Assembly (NCBI RefSeq): GCF_947487605.1
Contig: NZ_CANKXK010000006.1
Coordinates: 1-64,000 of the forward strand
Origin: an uncultured Algibacter sp.
Lineage (GTDB): Bacteria > Bacteroidota > Bacteroidia > Flavobacteriales > Flavobacteriaceae
DNA length: 64,000 nt
Direction: 5' to 3'
Shown here: positions 29,131 to 37,418 of the stretch, in pieces
Numbering within the stretch: the first letter of the stretch is position 1
Layout of the letters: each line of letters begins with the position of its first letter
Program-made: the position numbers and the translations under genes
The notes under the pieces: model-generated
The model's input: only the letters and a program-made list of their open reading frames with translations
What the model was told of the DNA's origin: nothing
Database searches by the model: none

Positions 29131-30045
29131 ATGTATCTAGAATATCTTAATATACCAAGCCTATATTTTCGTAAATTTGATATTCTATATATGACAAGAG
29201 ATATTATAGATATAAACGATTTTACTATTTTAGTTGAAGAAGCTAAGGTAAATACTCCAACAATAGACTCTTGTTTTTTTGATGAACCTATAATTGCGGT
29301 AGCATTCTACGGGTCTGGAAATGTTGATTTAGCGGTTAAATATATCGATAAGCAAAAACAGTTTAATCATACTAAAGGTTTAGCACTTTCATTTTATGCT
29401 GATGAAAAAGTTGAATTTGTACATACTGTTTCTGCTTCAAAACCATTAGAGTGTTTGGTTATAGCAACAACTGCAAAAGCAATTGAAAAACTTCCAAATG
29501 AAGAAGGGGAGTTGTTTAGCGAAATGCTTAACCAATTAGTAAACCCTTCAGACCATTATGTAGAAGGACCAAGTTTTATAATGACGCCAGAAATGCAGTC
29601 CATTGTAGATTCACTCTTTAATATTGAATATACTGGAAAGACAAAGATGATGTTTTTCAGAAGTCAAATAACAACTTTACTATCACATTTTTTCGGACAA
29701 TTAGCAGCTTTAAAAACTGAAAAAATAAATACTTCGGAACGTAAAAAACTAAATCAAGCCAGAGATATTTTAATAGAAAACATTGATAATCCGCCGTCTT
29801 TAGATGAAATCTCCAAGGAAATAGGACTAAATACTTTCAAATTAAAAAAAGAGTTTAAATCCTTTTTTGGCGTTCCTGTGTTTAAGTATCTTCAAAATGA
29901 GCGTCTTACATTAGCTCATAAAATGATTAGTAATCAAGAAGCTACAGTCCAAGAAGCTGCTTGGAACGTTGGCTACGATAGTTTAAGTTCCTTTTCAAAT
30001 GCTTTCGAAAAAAAGTTTGGCTATCGCCCAAGTCAAATTAAGTAA
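29131..30045 (+). CDS. AraC family transcriptional regulator
   Basis: This 304-aa regulator has an unassigned ~200-residue N-terminal ligand/dimer region. A C-terminal double helix-turn-helix of about 90 residues follows: RKKLNQARDILIENIDNPPSLDEISKEIGLNTFKLKKEF-type first helices and the signature AAWNVGYDSLSSFSNAFEKKFGYRPSQ. The start codon has a strong AGGAGG ribosome site, unusual in this window. It precedes, in the same direction, an operon (30136-32751) whose promoter carries repeated TTTTGTCTT boxes, so that operon is its likely target. Confidence 0.9.
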   Translation: MYLEYLNIPSLYFRKFDILYMTRDIIDINDFTILVEEAKVNTPTIDSCFFDEPIIAVAFYGSGNVDLAVKYIDKQKQFNHTKGLALSFYADEKVEFVHTVSASKPLECLVIATTAKAIEKLPNEEGELFSEMLNQLVNPSDHYVEGPSFIMTPEMQSIVDSLFNIEYTGKTKMMFFRSQITTLLSHFFGQLAALKTEKINTSERKKLNQARDILIENIDNPPSLDEISKEIGLNTFKLKKEFKSFFGVPVFKYLQNERLTLAHKMISNQEATVQEAAWNVGYDSLSSFSNAFEKKFGYRPSQIK

Positions 30046-30074
30046 CTCCTTTTCGAACAAATCTTTATCCTTTT

Positions 30075-30114
30075 AAGACAAACCATGCTTTTGTCTTCAT
30101 CATAATTTTGTCTT
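30075..30114 (+). promoter_or_regulatory. Promoter with repeated TTTTGTCTT boxes, candidate AraC-regulator site
   Basis: Two direct TTTTGTCTT boxes (30089-30097 and 30106-30114, 17 bp apart) and one inverted AAGACAAA (30075-30082) surround a -7 box TAATTTTG (30103-30110). Direct repeats near the promoter are typical of AraC-family activators. The regulator gene ends 30 bp upstream. Confidence 0.5.
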
Positions 30115-30135
30115 GTAAATAAAACTTATACAGAC

Positions 30136-30537
30136 ATGAAAACAAAACGCGCCATTTTATTAGGTATAGCCATTTGGATAATCGCTATCCTGTTTTACTC
30201 TATTTCTTATTCAGTATCCATTTTAGAACATGCAGATACACAAGCAAACGCGGTATTATTTATGGTAGTGATGCCATTAGTTTGGTTTGGGTGCCATTTT
30301 TATTACAAAAAAGACAGTACAACTCACGGACTAAAAGTTGGGCAAACCCTCTTATTAACAGCAGTGGCTTTAGATGCACTAATTACAGTTCCATTATTTG
30401 TAATACCAAATGGTGGGAGTCACTATAGCTTTTTTACCTCTTTAGGCTTCTGGATTATTGCTTTCGAGTTTATAGCTATAGCAACACTGTATTGGTATGC
30501 ATGTGTTTATTCTAAAAATAAAATTGTAAAACAATAA
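30136..30537 (+). CDS. Four-helix membrane protein, DUF5367-like
   Basis: This 133-aa protein has four membrane helices (about 7-27, 41-56, 72-92 and 102-124). It resembles the small membrane proteins called DUF5367 in Bacteroidota. It is the first gene after the AraC regulator and lies 3 bp before the DUF1772 protein gene. No catalytic residues are apparent. Confidence 0.72.
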   Translation: MKTKRAILLGIAIWIIAILFYSISYSVSILEHADTQANAVLFMVVMPLVWFGCHFYYKKDSTTHGLKVGQTLLLTAVALDALITVPLFVIPNGGSHYSFFTSLGFWIIAFEFIAIATLYWYACVYSKNKIVKQ

Positions 30538-30540
30538 ATT

Positions 30541-31035
30541 ATGGATTTCACTTTTCAAAACACATCAATTATCGTGCTTACATTATTAACAGGTTTGTCG
30601 GCAGGCTTAAGTTTTACGTGGGCTAATACTATTACTACAGGTATTGGAAATTTAGACAACTATGGGTATTTAAGTGCTTTTCAACAAATGAACAGAACCA
30701 TATTGAATCTCCCTTTTTTTATAGTCTTTTTTGGACCTTTCGTTCTGGGATTAGTCAATTTATATAGCTTTAAAAATGCACCAAGTTCATTAATAGGAGT
30801 GTTAATATCTGCAACTATAATTTACTTTTTAGGCGTAGTGTTGGTTACCATTTTCGGAAATGTGCCTCTCAATGAAGTTTTAGATAAAACGGATTTAATT
30901 TCAGCAAGCAATGAAGATTTAAAAGCGCTGAGAAACATTTTTGAAGCCAAGTGGAATCGGTTGCATTTAATAAGAACAGTCAGTTCAATTGGTTCATTTT
31001 TCTTACTAATACTAATTCTTTTAGTGAAAAAATAA
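30541..31035 (+). CDS. DUF1772 (anthrone-oxygenase-like) membrane protein
   Basis: This 164-aa protein has four membrane helices. The start (TGLSAGLSFTWANTITTGIGNLDNYGYLSAFQQMNRTILN) carries the Trp-Ala-x-x-Ile and Gln-x-x-Asn pattern of DUF1772, a family that includes fungal anthrone oxygenases. NVPLNEVLD and a W-x-x-H-x-x-R (KWNRLHLIRT) near the C-terminus are also typical. Its neighbours (an NmrA-like reductase and a tautomerase) suggest an oxidation/detoxification operon for quinone-like compounds, which is inference. Confidence 0.8.
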   Translation: MDFTFQNTSIIVLTLLTGLSAGLSFTWANTITTGIGNLDNYGYLSAFQQMNRTILNLPFFIVFFGPFVLGLVNLYSFKNAPSSLIGVLISATIIYFLGVVLVTIFGNVPLNEVLDKTDLISASNEDLKALRNIFEAKWNRLHLIRTVSSIGSFFLLILILLVKK

Positions 31036-31087
31036 AAACAACAGTAACCTATACAAATATTTTTAACAAATTAAATCACAAATAAAA

Positions 31088-31930
31088 ATGAAAAATCAAA
31101 ACAACATTTTAGTCATTGGCGGAACTGGAAAAACAGGACGCAAAGTAGCAAACAAATTAACAGCATTAGGACATAAGGTAAGAATTGGTTCGCGTTCTGC
31201 AACACCAGCATTCGATTGGGATAATTCTGAAACTTGGACGGAAGCATTACAAGGTATGGACAAAGTGTACATTACCTTTCAACCAGATTTAGCAGTTCCT
31301 GGAGCTCTAGATGCTATAGAGAAGTTGACAAAAAAGGCAAAACAATGTCATGTTAAAAAGCTCGTGTTATTATCAGGAAAAGGTGAACGAGAAGCAGAGC
31401 TTTGTGAACAAGTTGTTATACATTCTGGCATAGACTATACCATTGTTCGCGCAAGTTGGTTTAATCAAAATTTTAGTGAAAGCTTTTTTCTAGAACCCAT
31501 TTTAGAAGGATTTGTAGCCTTACCGCAAGCAGATGTAAAAATACCTTTTGTAGATACAGAAGATATTGCAGATGTTGCAGTTGAAGCCCTATTGAATGAA
31601 ACACATAATGGAAACATTTATCAGCTTACAGGACCAAGAGCACTAACTTTTAAAGAAGTTATTCAAGAGATTTCAGAAGCCACACAAAGAGATATAACCT
31701 TTGTTCCAATTACTATATCTGCATATTCAAAGGCTATGAAAAACCAAGGTGTACCAGCAAATTTTATTTGGTTAATTGAGTACTTGTTTACAGAAGTATT
31801 AGGTAATTCAAATAATTCAGAAATCACTAATGATATAGAGCAAGTACTTGGTCGTTCTCCTAAAGATTTTTCGGAGTATATTAGAGAAACAATAAATACT
31901 GGAATATGGAATCCAGTAGTAACCAACTAA
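31088..31930 (+). CDS. NmrA-like NAD(P)-binding protein
   Basis: This 280-aa atypical short-chain dehydrogenase has the dinucleotide motif VIGGTGKTGRKVANKL at residues 8-23, and VRIGSRSATPAFDWDN, where the Arg-Ser suggests NADPH. The C-terminus matches NmrA/azoreductase-like proteins (LTGPRALTFKEVIQEIS). No Tyr-x3-Lys motif is seen, so it could be a redox sensor or quinone reductase. It is third in the operon downstream of the AraC regulator. Confidence 0.85.
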   Translation: MKNQNNILVIGGTGKTGRKVANKLTALGHKVRIGSRSATPAFDWDNSETWTEALQGMDKVYITFQPDLAVPGALDAIEKLTKKAKQCHVKKLVLLSGKGEREAELCEQVVIHSGIDYTIVRASWFNQNFSESFFLEPILEGFVALPQADVKIPFVDTEDIADVAVEALLNETHNGNIYQLTGPRALTFKEVIQEISEATQRDITFVPITISAYSKAMKNQGVPANFIWLIEYLFTEVLGNSNNSEITNDIEQVLGRSPKDFSEYIRETINTGIWNPVVTN

Positions 31931-31935
31931 ATAAT

Positions 31936-32280
31936 ATGCCACACTTTATAATTGAATGCTCAGAACCTATTATTGCTATGAAATCTCCAGAAGAAATTAT
32001 GCAAAAAGTATATAATACAGCCAAAGCAACCCAACTTTTTTCTAAAGGCGATATCAAGGTTAGAATAAAACCATATAAATATTACAATATTGGAAATACA
32101 AATAATGATTTCATTCATGCATTCTCATACATTATGGAAGGTAGAACAGAGGACGAAAAAAACTCACTTTCTCTAAGCATAATTGCTAAACTTAAATTAA
32201 TGTTTCCAACGGTTCCTATAATTTCAATCAATATTAAAAACTTCGAAAAAGTAGGCTATTGCAATAAATTTATGATTTAA
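31936..32280 (+). CDS. 5-carboxymethyl-2-hydroxymuconate isomerase-like protein (tautomerase fold)
   Basis: This 114-aa protein starts MPHFIIECSE. Removal of Met exposes the N-terminal Pro that is the catalytic base in tautomerases of the CHMI type. The body shows the two-strand/helix pattern with KVRIKPYKYYNIGN and AFSYIMEGRTEDEKNSLS. ATG 31936 is chosen because Pro at position 2 is needed; an upstream in-frame ATG at 31906 overlaps the reductase gene. The aromatic catabolism genes that usually accompany CHMI are absent, so the substrate may differ. Confidence 0.8.
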   Translation: MPHFIIECSEPIIAMKSPEEIMQKVYNTAKATQLFSKGDIKVRIKPYKYYNIGNTNNDFIHAFSYIMEGRTEDEKNSLSLSIIAKLKLMFPTVPIISINIKNFEKVGYCNKFMI

Positions 32281-32289
32281 AACACACAA

Positions 32290-32751
32290 ATGATGAACAT
32301 TAGAAAAGCCTCCAGAAAAGATCTTTCAGCAATTGTGCAAATGATATCTGATGATCCACTTGGAAAAACAAGAGAGAATTATCAAATACCATTACCAAAT
32401 GAATATATTATAGCATTTGAAAAAATAAATGCGGATAAAAACCAAGAGCTTGTTGTAGTTGAAAACCAAAGCGCAGAGGTTATAGGAACTTTACAACTAT
32501 CCTTCACACAATACCTTACGTATTGTGGAGGTATAAGAGCGCAAATAGAAGCAGTAAGAATACACAAAGCACACAGAGGAAAGGGAATAGGAGAATCATT
32601 ATTTAAATGGGCAATCACACGTGCTAAAGGAAGAAAAGCACATGTAATCCAATTAACCACAGATAAAAAAAGACATCAAGCGCTTCACTTTTATGAAGAA
32701 CTAGGCTTTATTGCCACGCATGAAGGCATGAAACTACATTTGGTTTTATGA
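32290..32751 (+). CDS. GNAT family N-acetyltransferase
   Basis: This 153-aa protein has acetyl-CoA motif A (IEAVRIHKAHRGKGIGESLF, with R-x-x-G-x-G) and motif B (ALHFYEELGFIATHEGMKL). The target is unknown. It is the last gene of the operon and lies 9 bp after the isomerase-like gene. A second ATG is available 3 bases later. Confidence 0.87.
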   Translation: MMNIRKASRKDLSAIVQMISDDPLGKTRENYQIPLPNEYIIAFEKINADKNQELVVVENQSAEVIGTLQLSFTQYLTYCGGIRAQIEAVRIHKAHRGKGIGESLFKWAITRAKGRKAHVIQLTTDKKRHQALHFYEELGFIATHEGMKLHLVL

Positions 32752-32815
32752 TTAATATCATAAAAAACCGTGTCATCTTTTTATAATTTTATAATTCAAA
32801 TGTTAAATTTTAATT

Positions 32816-33967
32816 ATGAAAAATTCAAGCCAATCATTCATTCAAACTATCTCTTATAATTTATTTATTCTTGGAGTTTTATTTTTATTTACAGCCTGTA
32901 ATAACAGTCCTTCAAAAGATAAAACAAGTAAAACTGAAACAGAAGAAATTGCAAAAGTCAATGATATCTTATGGAATGTTAAAGCCATTCATCCAGATGG
33001 ACAAAGCTTAGATGTTAAAGCCTTTAATGAAGAAGGAAAATCGTTCGAAATAAAGGCAATTCAAAACTCCGATCAAGATATATTTTTAGATATAAAAGCT
33101 ATAGTAGATGATGAAAAATTACCCGTTAAGATGCTACAGAGCGAAAATCAATTTGTTCCAGTTGCAGCTATAAATAAAGAAGGTGTTAAGTATTTCATTA
33201 AGGCAATAACTGCAGAAGGGGAAAAACTAGATGTTAAAGGCGTTGCAAGATTTGGAAATATTGTCATTATGAAGGCCATTAATAAAAAGGGAGAGTTTTA
33301 TGGTGTAAAGGCTATTTCACCAGCTGGACAACTTAATGATATTAAAGGTGTAAAAATTAATAGAGGAGACAGAGAGATGTCTTTACAAGGCATAGGTATT
33401 CATGCACATATTAAAGCAATGCACCCAGCTGCTAATGAAGATGACTTTAAATTGCCTTCAAAAAATGAAAAGAAAAGAAGCTATAAAAGTGATTTCGAAA
33501 GAATAATTTGGAATATCAAGGCGGTAACAACAGATGGTAAAAATCTAGATTTAAAAGCTTTTGATGCAGAAGGCAACAAATTTGATGTAAAAGCTACACA
33601 AGATTCTAAACAGCATAGTTTTATGAATATTAAGGCATTTGTAGACGGGTACGAACTGCCAGTAAAAGTAATGGAGAGTGCAGATGAATATGCACCAATT
33701 AATGCTATAGGTAAAAACGGCGTTTTATACGAAATTAAAGCAATAACAACAGAAGGGGAAAAACTAGATATTAAAGGTGTTAGTCGTTCGGGAAATATTA
33801 TTAATGTAAAAGCAATAAATAAAAATGGGGAATTATTAGGTGTTAAAGCTTTTGCTCCAGACGGTAAACTTAATCAAGTAAAAGGGATTAAGATTTTTAA
33901 TAGAAAAGTAGAAATGAAAACACAAGGACAGCCAGTATACGCTCATTTAAAAGCCATTAACCAATAA
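32816..33967 (+). CDS. Repeat lipoprotein, DUF7486-like, duplicated
   Basis: This 383-aa lipoprotein (lipobox FTAC, Cys about 28) has a mature part that is almost entirely two copies of a ~155-residue unit (about 52-205 and 227-383). Each copy is built from short repeats with the core (I/V/L)KA-x5-G about every 18-20 residues (WNVKAIHPDG, LDVKAFNEEG, FEIKAIQNSD, LDVKGVARFG, YGVKAISPAG, HAHIKAMHPA). This pattern suggests an extended beta-solenoid or blade structure. It matches what I recall as DUF7486 of Bacteroidota. No enzyme motif is present. It is the last core gene before the defence island. Confidence 0.78.
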   Translation: MKNSSQSFIQTISYNLFILGVLFLFTACNNSPSKDKTSKTETEEIAKVNDILWNVKAIHPDGQSLDVKAFNEEGKSFEIKAIQNSDQDIFLDIKAIVDDEKLPVKMLQSENQFVPVAAINKEGVKYFIKAITAEGEKLDVKGVARFGNIVIMKAINKKGEFYGVKAISPAGQLNDIKGVKINRGDREMSLQGIGIHAHIKAMHPAANEDDFKLPSKNEKKRSYKSDFERIIWNIKAVTTDGKNLDLKAFDAEGNKFDVKATQDSKQHSFMNIKAFVDGYELPVKVMESADEYAPINAIGKNGVLYEIKAITTEGEKLDIKGVSRSGNIINVKAINKNGELLGVKAFAPDGKLNQVKGIKIFNRKVEMKTQGQPVYAHLKAINQ

Positions 33968-34086
33968 TTAGTTTCTTTCATCTGTTAAAAGAGTTTAAAA
34001 GTTATTGAAGGATTAAAGGGCTTAAAATGTAAATGAATTATAAGTTATTTAAAATTCAATAGTTGTTTTTTTATCATTCATAAATT

Positions 34087-34120
34087 AGTAGGTTCATCCA
34101 TAGGTTGAACCTACTTTTAT
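34087..34120 (+). terminator. Terminator after the repeat lipoprotein gene
   Basis: The stem AGTAGGTTCA / TGAACCTACT has a 9-base loop and is followed by TTTATTT. It marks the end of core sequence before the defence island. Confidence 0.75.
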
Positions 34121-34228
34121 TTGGCGACAGATGTAGATGATTTGATTGTTCGTGTTCTAAATCAAAGTTTGGATTATAAAAATAATATATATTACAATAA
34201 AACACGATTAATAATAGTTATAAAGCCA

Positions 34229-34286
34229 TTTTACATAATGAAATTACGACTAATAATTTTGTATCATTATGTACTGCGTTATGTAA
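34229..34286. repeat. Island-boundary inverted repeat, left end
   Basis: The nested arms are TTACATAA (34231-34238) with TTATGTAA (34279-34286), and ACATAATGA with TCATTATGT (34264-34272). The same TTTTACATAAY and GCGTTATGTAAC words recur in the repeats at 40.4-41.2 and 48.2-48.8 kb. Confidence 0.6.
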
Positions 34287-34376
34287 CTTGAGCTTTACTC
34301 ATTGGCTTATATTTGATATTAATGAAATCGCGAATCTTCTTCGTCGATTTGGTTAAAAGCAGGGCAGAGCGTATAG

Positions 34377-34410
34377 AAATAGTCCACTGGACTATTTTAG
34401 CGAATGAGCC
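34377..34410. repeat. Palindrome plus partial copy of long palindrome 1
   Basis: A perfect palindrome AAATAGTCCA-C-TGGACTATTT (34377-34397) runs into TATTTTAGCGAATGAGCC. This resembles the right arm of the long palindrome at 40438-40652 (ATATAGCGAATGAGCC), so it is probably a decayed third copy. Confidence 0.5.
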
Positions 34411-34474
34411 AGTTGGCGCTTTGGCAAACTACAGTCTCTTAAATAAATTTAATCCCAAAAGTTTCTTCTAAATC

Positions 34475-34537
34475 TAATGGAACACTCTTTATGCGACGAC
34501 GTAGGAGGGAAGCGTAATGTGTGTGGAATGGAATGAT
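34475..34537 (+). promoter_or_regulatory. Shared upstream element, copy 1
   Basis: TAATGGAACACTCTTT followed by a C/G-rich middle and AATGTGTGTGGAATGG-AATGAT also occurs at 41248-41313 and, degenerate, at 44465-44531. Each copy lies just upstream of an operon. Here it precedes the Nudix regulator promoter by 20 bp. Confidence 0.55.
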
Positions 34538-34561
34538 TAATAATACATTTTATTTTATATA

Positions 34562-34582
34562 TTTGCGTATAAACTACACATA
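34562..34582 (+). promoter_or_regulatory. NrtR-type operator overlapping the regulator's own promoter and start
   Basis: TTTGCGT-N7-ACACATA is a 21-bp palindrome ending on the base before the ATG. It overlaps the -7 box TATATTTG (34558-34565). Two better copies precede the SPFH gene. Its position predicts autorepression. Confidence 0.65.
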
Positions 34583-35260
34583 ATGAGCAAGCAATCAATT
34601 AAACTTTCTGTAGATGCAGTTGTATTTGGATATGAAGAAGGAAATATATCTGTGTTATTAATTAAAAGGAAGTATGATCCATTCAAAGGTCAATGGGCAA
34701 TACCAGGTGGATTTGTTGAAAACAATGAATCTTTGGAAGATGCAGTTGAAAGAGAATTGTTTGAAGAAACAGGAATTAAGATTAATTACCTTGAACAACT
34801 TTACACATTTGGAAAACCAAATAGAGATCCAAGAGGTAGAGTAGTGTCAATAGCTTATTTTGGATTAGTCCGTCCAAATGCATTTAAACTATATGCTTCA
34901 ACTGATGCTGAACAAGCACAATGGTTCAATATTAATGACTTACCCAAATTATCTTTTGACCATAAAGAAATTTTAAAAACTGCTATAGAAAGGTTACAAG
35001 GTAAAATAACCTATGAGCCTATAGGTTTTGAATTACTTGACAAAAAATTCCCGTTTTCTGATTTAGAAAAATTATATACAACACTTTTAGGTAGAGAAAT
35101 TGATAGACGCAATTTCCGAAAGAAAATTGTTGGTTTAAATGTATTAGATGAGCTTGACGAAAAAGTATCAAAAGGCTCTGGAAGACCTGCCAATTTATTT
35201 CAGTTTAATCAAAAACGATACTTCCAACTCAAAAAGGAAGGGATAATTTTCGAAATATAA
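34583..35260 (+). CDS. NrtR-like transcriptional regulator: Nudix domain plus winged helix
   Basis: This 225-aa protein has an N-terminal Nudix domain (about 7-140) with a complete Nudix box (GGFVENNESLEDAVERELFEETGI, positions about 42-65). A C-terminal winged-helix region follows (about 150-225: REIDRRNFRKKIVGLNVLDE, GSGRPANLFQFN). This is the layout of NrtR, which controls NAD metabolism genes and senses ADP-ribose-like ligands. The intact Nudix box means hydrolase activity could remain. Matching 21-bp palindromes at its own promoter and twice before the SPFH gene support a local regulator role. It heads the defence island. Confidence 0.87.
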   Translation: MSKQSIKLSVDAVVFGYEEGNISVLLIKRKYDPFKGQWAIPGGFVENNESLEDAVERELFEETGIKINYLEQLYTFGKPNRDPRGRVVSIAYFGLVRPNAFKLYASTDAEQAQWFNINDLPKLSFDHKEILKTAIERLQGKITYEPIGFELLDKKFPFSDLEKLYTTLLGREIDRRNFRKKIVGLNVLDELDEKVSKGSGRPANLFQFNQKRYFQLKKEGIIFEI

Positions 35261-35287
35261 ACTACTGATATTCAATATAATAATGTA

Positions 35288-35308
35288 TTTGTGTAAATAA
35301 AACACAAA
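35288..35308 (+). promoter_or_regulatory. NrtR-type operator, distal copy before the SPFH gene
   Basis: TTTGTGT-N7-ACACAAA has perfect 7-bp arms and the same 21-bp geometry as the other two copies. It lies 33 bp upstream of the proximal copy and just above the -33-like TTTGG at 35314-35318. Confidence 0.68.
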
Positions 35309-35341
35309 ATATATTTGGTAGATAGTTTAATTCATTTTATA

Positions 35342-35362
35342 TTTGTGTTATAATTACGCAAA
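35342..35362 (+). promoter_or_regulatory. NrtR-type operator and promoter of the SPFH/NAD-kinase-like genes
   Basis: TTTGTGT-N7-ACGCAAA overlaps the -7 box TATATTTG (35338-35345), which is about 20 bp downstream of a -33-like TTTGG (35314-35318). Binding here should block transcription of the SPFH and NAD-kinase-like genes. Confidence 0.68.
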
Positions 35363-35384
35363 CTAATAATTAAAACTCAATATT

Positions 35385-36395
35385 ATGTTAGGAATAAATT
35401 ATATCAAATTCGACTCAATGAATTATGTAATTCATTACAAAAATGGGAAGATAAAGAAAGAGGGAAGAGGATTATCATTCTTTTACTTTTCTCCGAACTC
35501 ATCAATTGTATCTATTCCTGTACCAAGTAATGATTTTCAATTTGTATTTAATGAAACTACTAAAGATTATCAAGAGGTTACATTGCAAGGACAAATAACT
35601 TATAAAATTGATAATCCAAAGCAGATTGCTGAAACATTAGATTTTACAGTTAATAAGAAAAAACAGTATTTAAAAAATGATTACGAGAAAATTCAACAGC
35701 GAATAATTAATGAAGCTCAAACTGCGAGTGCTTCAATTATTCAGCGCCTAAATCTAAAAGAAGCTTTAAGACAATTAGAAGATATTGAAAAGGAGATATT
35801 TACTAGTGTTCAAAAGTCAAAAACTGTTCAAATGTTAGGTTTAGAAGTGTTAAGTGTAAATATACTTGGTGTAACTCCAAATCCTGAAATGGCTAGAGCT
35901 TTAGAAGCACAAACGAGAGAATCTTTGCAAAAAGAAGCTGATCAAGCTGTATATGAACGTAGAAATTTCGCCGTAGAACAAGAAAGAATAATAAAAGAAA
36001 GTGAGCTAAATACAGAAATTGCAGTAGAAGAGAAGCAAAAGCAAATTGTAGAGAAGAAAATGGAAACTGATGTTGTGAAGCAAGAAAATGCGCAGAAACT
36101 TAAAGAAATGGAAATGACATCTAATATTTCTCTAGAAGAACAGAAGAAAGAACTCATAGATATTCAAGTTACAAATGAGAAGAAAGAAGCAGATGTTAAA
36201 GAGTATGTTTTAAATGCTAATTTAAAGCCATATAAAGAGTTAGACTGGAAAACATTAATGGCAATTAGTAATAACGATAATGATCCAAGTAATAATATCG
36301 CATTAGCTTTTAGAGAATTAGCCGAAAATGCTGATAAAATTGGAAATCTTAATATCTCTCCAGATTTATTAGAATCTATTGTTAAAAGTAAATAA
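35385..36395 (+). CDS. SPFH/Band 7 domain protein, soluble form
   Basis: This 336-aa protein has an SPFH (stomatin/prohibitin) domain at about 1-175 (YQEVTLQGQITYKIDNPKQ, LGLEVLSVNILGVTPNPEMARALEAQTRE). A long charged coiled coil (about 175-270) and a short C-terminal domain (LKPYKELDWKTLMAISNND, about 275-336) follow. Unlike most family members it lacks an N-terminal membrane helix. SPFH proteins form ring assemblies on membranes. This one may assemble in the cytoplasm or be recruited by a partner. It is 2 bp from the NAD-kinase-like gene, so the two are co-translated. Confidence 0.85.
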   Translation: MLGINYIKFDSMNYVIHYKNGKIKKEGRGLSFFYFSPNSSIVSIPVPSNDFQFVFNETTKDYQEVTLQGQITYKIDNPKQIAETLDFTVNKKKQYLKNDYEKIQQRIINEAQTASASIIQRLNLKEALRQLEDIEKEIFTSVQKSKTVQMLGLEVLSVNILGVTPNPEMARALEAQTRESLQKEADQAVYERRNFAVEQERIIKESELNTEIAVEEKQKQIVEKKMETDVVKQENAQKLKEMEMTSNISLEEQKKELIDIQVTNEKKEADVKEYVLNANLKPYKELDWKTLMAISNNDNDPSNNIALAFRELAENADKIGNLNISPDLLESIVKSK

Positions 36396-36397
36396 AA

Positions 36398-37324
36398 ATG
36401 AAATTTGAAAGAGTTATAATAATAAGAGATAAAACTAGGCTTGAGCAATTAGTTGAAAGATTTAATTCCAAAGCTCAAGCCAAGTTTTATATTGAGAGTT
36501 CAGATGGAGGCTTCGAGTTTTTTGAATTTGAACACAACACTTTTTATGAATCACTTTCAAAAGTAAAGGACTCTATAAATGGAATTCTTAAATATAAAGT
36601 CATAAATCGTTCTTTTTTACCAACATATATTTTCACTGAACAGGATTTAGTGCTAGTTATTGGTCAAGATGGATTGGTAGCAAATACAGCTAAATACGTA
36701 AATGGATTGCCAATTATTGGTATTAATCCAGATATAGAGCGTTATGACGGAGTTCTCTTAAAACATTCTCCTAACGATCTAAAAGGAATTTTGAAAAATA
36801 TTATCAAAGGTAGTTACGAAACAAAACAAGTTACTATGGCTAAAGCTACTTTAAACGATGGTCAAGTTCTTTTAGCTTTTAATGATTTCTATATTGGAGC
36901 AGATTCTCACATTTCTTCAAGATATAGCATTGAATTTAATGGTGAAAAAGAGCAGCAATCTTCTAGTGGTGTATTAGTTTCAACTGGAGCAGGTTCTACA
37001 GGTTGGTTGAGTTCTATTTTTAATATGGCAAATAATGTAAGTAAATATTATAAAAGTAATAAAAATGAATGTGGAACTACTCTAGATTGGAACGATAATA
37101 AGCTTGTATTTGTAGTAAGAGAACCTTTTTTAAGTAAAATGTCTGAAACCAATATTGGTTACGGAATAATAACAAAAAATAAGAAATTAAGAATAGAATC
37201 AAATATGCCTACAAAAGGAGTCATTTTTAGTGATGGCATTGAGGCAGATTTTTTAAATTTTAACTCTGGAAGCTATGCTGAAATAGGTATTGCAGATGAG
37301 AAAGCGAACTTAATAATTAGTTAA
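36398..37324 (+). CDS. NAD-kinase-like protein
   Basis: This 308-aa protein has the NAD kinase/diacylglycerol kinase fold pattern. The GGDG-type nucleotide motif is present as IGQDG (88-92; the second Gly is Gln but Asp91 is kept). It is followed by LPIIGINPD, then NDFYIGADSHISSRYSI and the second signature STGAGSTGW (195-203), matching TPTGSTAY of NAD kinases. The N-terminal ~70 residues are divergent. It may phosphorylate NAD or a related nucleoside, or sense it. The operon with an NrtR-like regulator and SPFH protein points to NAD biology. I am not sure that it is catalytically active. Confidence 0.8.
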   Translation: MKFERVIIIRDKTRLEQLVERFNSKAQAKFYIESSDGGFEFFEFEHNTFYESLSKVKDSINGILKYKVINRSFLPTYIFTEQDLVLVIGQDGLVANTAKYVNGLPIIGINPDIERYDGVLLKHSPNDLKGILKNIIKGSYETKQVTMAKATLNDGQVLLAFNDFYIGADSHISSRYSIEFNGEKEQQSSSGVLVSTGAGSTGWLSSIFNMANNVSKYYKSNKNECGTTLDWNDNKLVFVVREPFLSKMSETNIGYGIITKNKKLRIESNMPTKGVIFSDGIEADFLNFNSGSYAEIGIADEKANLIIS

Positions 37325-37418
37325 TAATATATAGCAAATTATAATTTGGTAAGTGGAGAATATTAAATATCTTCATAAGAATTTTGAAATGTTATACAGC
37401 ATATCAAGTATATAGAAT

